The translations under genes and the position numbers were made by a program. From JAOXRU01 sp965247735 (GTDB lineage Bacteria > Bacteroidota > Bacteroidia > Flavobacteriales > Flavobacteriaceae), in assembly GCA_965247735.1 (NCBI GenBank), contig CBDFHN010000001.1:496001-560000 (forward strand): 64,000 nt of DNA, given 5' to 3'. Position 1 is the first letter of the stretch; the number at the start of each line of letters is the position of its first letter. This document shows positions 62,901 to 64,000 of the stretch, piece after piece. Under the pieces are notes generated by a model. That model searched no databases. It had not been told where the DNA came from and was given only the letters and a program-made list of their open reading frames with translations.

Positions 62901-64000
62901 ATGGGAATTAATACAGGTTTTAGAATCAATATTATCTTTTTGTTTTGCTCTTTTCTGGCTGTGGTTTCTTGTAATTCCAAAGCCAAAACTTCAGAACAAA
63001 AAATAGATACTACAAATAGCGCAATTATAGCTGTTGACACTACAAATACACAAATAGCACAGTATATTATTGACATTTTTGAAGATTCTAAAGGCAACTT
63101 GTGGTTTGGAACCATAGAAAAGGGAGTCGCTAAATATACAGGAAAGGAACTTAGGTACTATACTACCGCTGATGGATTAATCGGAAACACTGTTAAAAGT
63201 ATTTTGGAAGATGTGGATGGTAATTTATGGTTTGGAACAGAGATGGGATTGAGTAAATACAATGGAAAAACATTTGTAAATTTCACTAAAAAAGAGGGTC
63301 TTTGTCATAATAATATTTCTGATATGCTTATAGATACTAAAGGGAATTTCTGGATAGGCACATGGGCAGGTATTTGCCTTTTTAATGGAAGCTCTTTTAC
63401 CAGTTTTACGATTCCAAAACCTAAAGTAGATAGCTATATTAATGTTGATACTAAAAACTGGATTACAGAAATAATGGAAGATAGCAAAGGTAATATCTGG
63501 TTTGGAAGTGATGCTTATGGTGTTAGTAGCTATAACGGAACTAGCTTTACTACTTTTACGAAAAAAGAAGGATTTGCCTCTAATAGTATCCATGCTATAA
63601 CGGAAGATAATAGTGGTACCATGTGGTTTGGTTCTAGGATGATAGAAAAAGACTATATGGACTCCACAAAACAGCTAGGTACTGGTGGGTTAACGAGCTA
63701 TAATGGTAAAACAGTTACAAATTACCCCAATATTAAAGGATTACATACTAATGATGTATATGGGCTCTATACCGATCATAAAAATAATGTTTGGATAAGT
63801 ACAACAGCGGAAGGTGTCTATAAATATACTGGTAATACCTTTGTTAATTATAAGTTTAATACTGATACAAATACGTCTTCAAATGGCATACAAAACATTT
63901 TTCAGGATAAAAACGGAACCTTTTGGTTTGGTTGTTCTGGAGGATTATTTAAGCTTAAAGATGCTGTAATTATCAATGTTAGTAGGGAATCGATTTTGCG
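62901..64000 (+). CDS. Reg_prop (two-component-regulator propeller) lipoprotein, cut by the window edge
   Basis: ATG at 62,901; open through the right edge (366 codons). Lipobox in FLAVVSCNSK. Repeated blades of the form I.ED..GNLWFGT..G..KY.G: DSKGNLWFGTIEKGVAKYTG, DVDGNLWFGTEMGLSKYNGK, DTKGNFWIGTWAG, DSKGNIWFGSDAYGVSSYNG, DNSGTMWFGSR, DKNGTFWFGCSGG. In full-length members such propellers may precede a kinase or regulator, or stand alone as lipoproteins; the rest is outside the window. Likely co-transcribed with the YceI gene. Confidence 0.85.
   Translation, partial: MGINTGFRINIIFLFCSFLAVVSCNSKAKTSEQKIDTTNSAIIAVDTTNTQIAQYIIDIFEDSKGNLWFGTIEKGVAKYTGKELRYYTTADGLIGNTVKSILEDVDGNLWFGTEMGLSKYNGKTFVNFTKKEGLCHNNISDMLIDTKGNFWIGTWAGICLFNGSSFTSFTIPKPKVDSYINVDTKNWITEIMEDSKGNIWFGSDAYGVSSYNGTSFTTFTKKEGFASNSIHAITEDNSGTMWFGSRMIEKDYMDSTKQLGTGGLTSYNGKTVTNYPNIKGLHTNDVYGLYTDHKNNVWISTTAEGVYKYTGNTFVNYKFNTDTNTSSNGIQNIFQDKNGTFWFGCSGGLFKLKDAVIINVSRESIL

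Overview
The window looks like chromosomal DNA from a member of the Bacteroidota, most likely the family Flavobacteriaceae. The base composition is very AT-rich, exported proteins carry short signal peptides ending in ..AQ or lipoprotein boxes, promoter-like sites carry the Bacteroidota -7 element TAnnTTTG, and the gene families fit (TonB receptor with CarboxypepD_reg-like domain, DUF5916, DUF6660, DUF6249, LytS/LytR pair, IucA/IucC cluster). I saw no tRNA, rRNA or CRISPR array.

Region 1 (about 1-20,600) is an accessory array. Every non-transposon gene in it lies on the minus strand. Nine of its gene units are bounded by short inverted matches of 8-9 bp whose sequence differs from unit to unit but agrees within a unit (six perfect, three with one or two mismatches). 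This is what integron gene cassettes show, where the start of a cassette pairs with the R'' box of its own attC. No integrase is visible. The cargo is small and immunity-, toxin- or stress-like: a MORN/TonB-C protein, an Imm26/DUF4240 protein, four tandem secreted paralogues, a beta-lactamase-fold hydrolase, a DUF4238 protein, a gamma-glutamylcyclotransferase-like pair, a caspase-like protease and a SUKH-like lipoprotein. The spacers are built from broken mobile elements: IS91-like 3' ends, IS1182 transposase tails, group IIC intron ends, and a REP-associated transposase (RAYT) with two deletion derivatives. One intact IS3 element with a 3-bp target duplication is also present. The IS91-like and intron ends stop exactly at the matched unit ends.

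Region 2 (about 20,600-27,500) holds a 21-bp minisatellite, a duplicated 66-bp motif, two Fur-box-like palindromes, a small Cys/His-rich protein, a TonB-dependent receptor and a DPP-IV-type peptidase.

Region 3 (27,488-33,446) is a five-gene operon for a hydroxamate-type, NRPS-independent siderophore: PLP decarboxylase, lysine/ornithine N-hydroxylase, acyltransferase, IucA/IucC synthetase and a nitroreductase-family protein. It ends in a terminator.

Region 4 (33,600-50,000) looks like ordinary chromosome: a serine hydrolase, an ABC transporter, an S9 peptidase fused to an FGE/SUMF1-like domain, two ECF sigma factors, a small-conductance mechanosensitive channel, an S41 protease, an EamA transporter, a LytS/LytR pair and a DUF5916 outer-membrane protein.

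Region 5 (50,180-61,240) is a second all-minus accessory block. It includes PhzF, SRPBCC, alpha/beta hydrolase and AraC genes, a compact three-gene operon with two AlkB-like 2OG-Fe(II) oxygenases and endonuclease V, an SGNH hydrolase and a membrane protein. A conserved TATATTTG leader lies just upstream of the first gene of both arrays and upstream of two further genes.

Region 6 (61,240-64,000) has a 42-bp minisatellite, a YceI protein and the start of a Reg_prop propeller lipoprotein that runs off the end.
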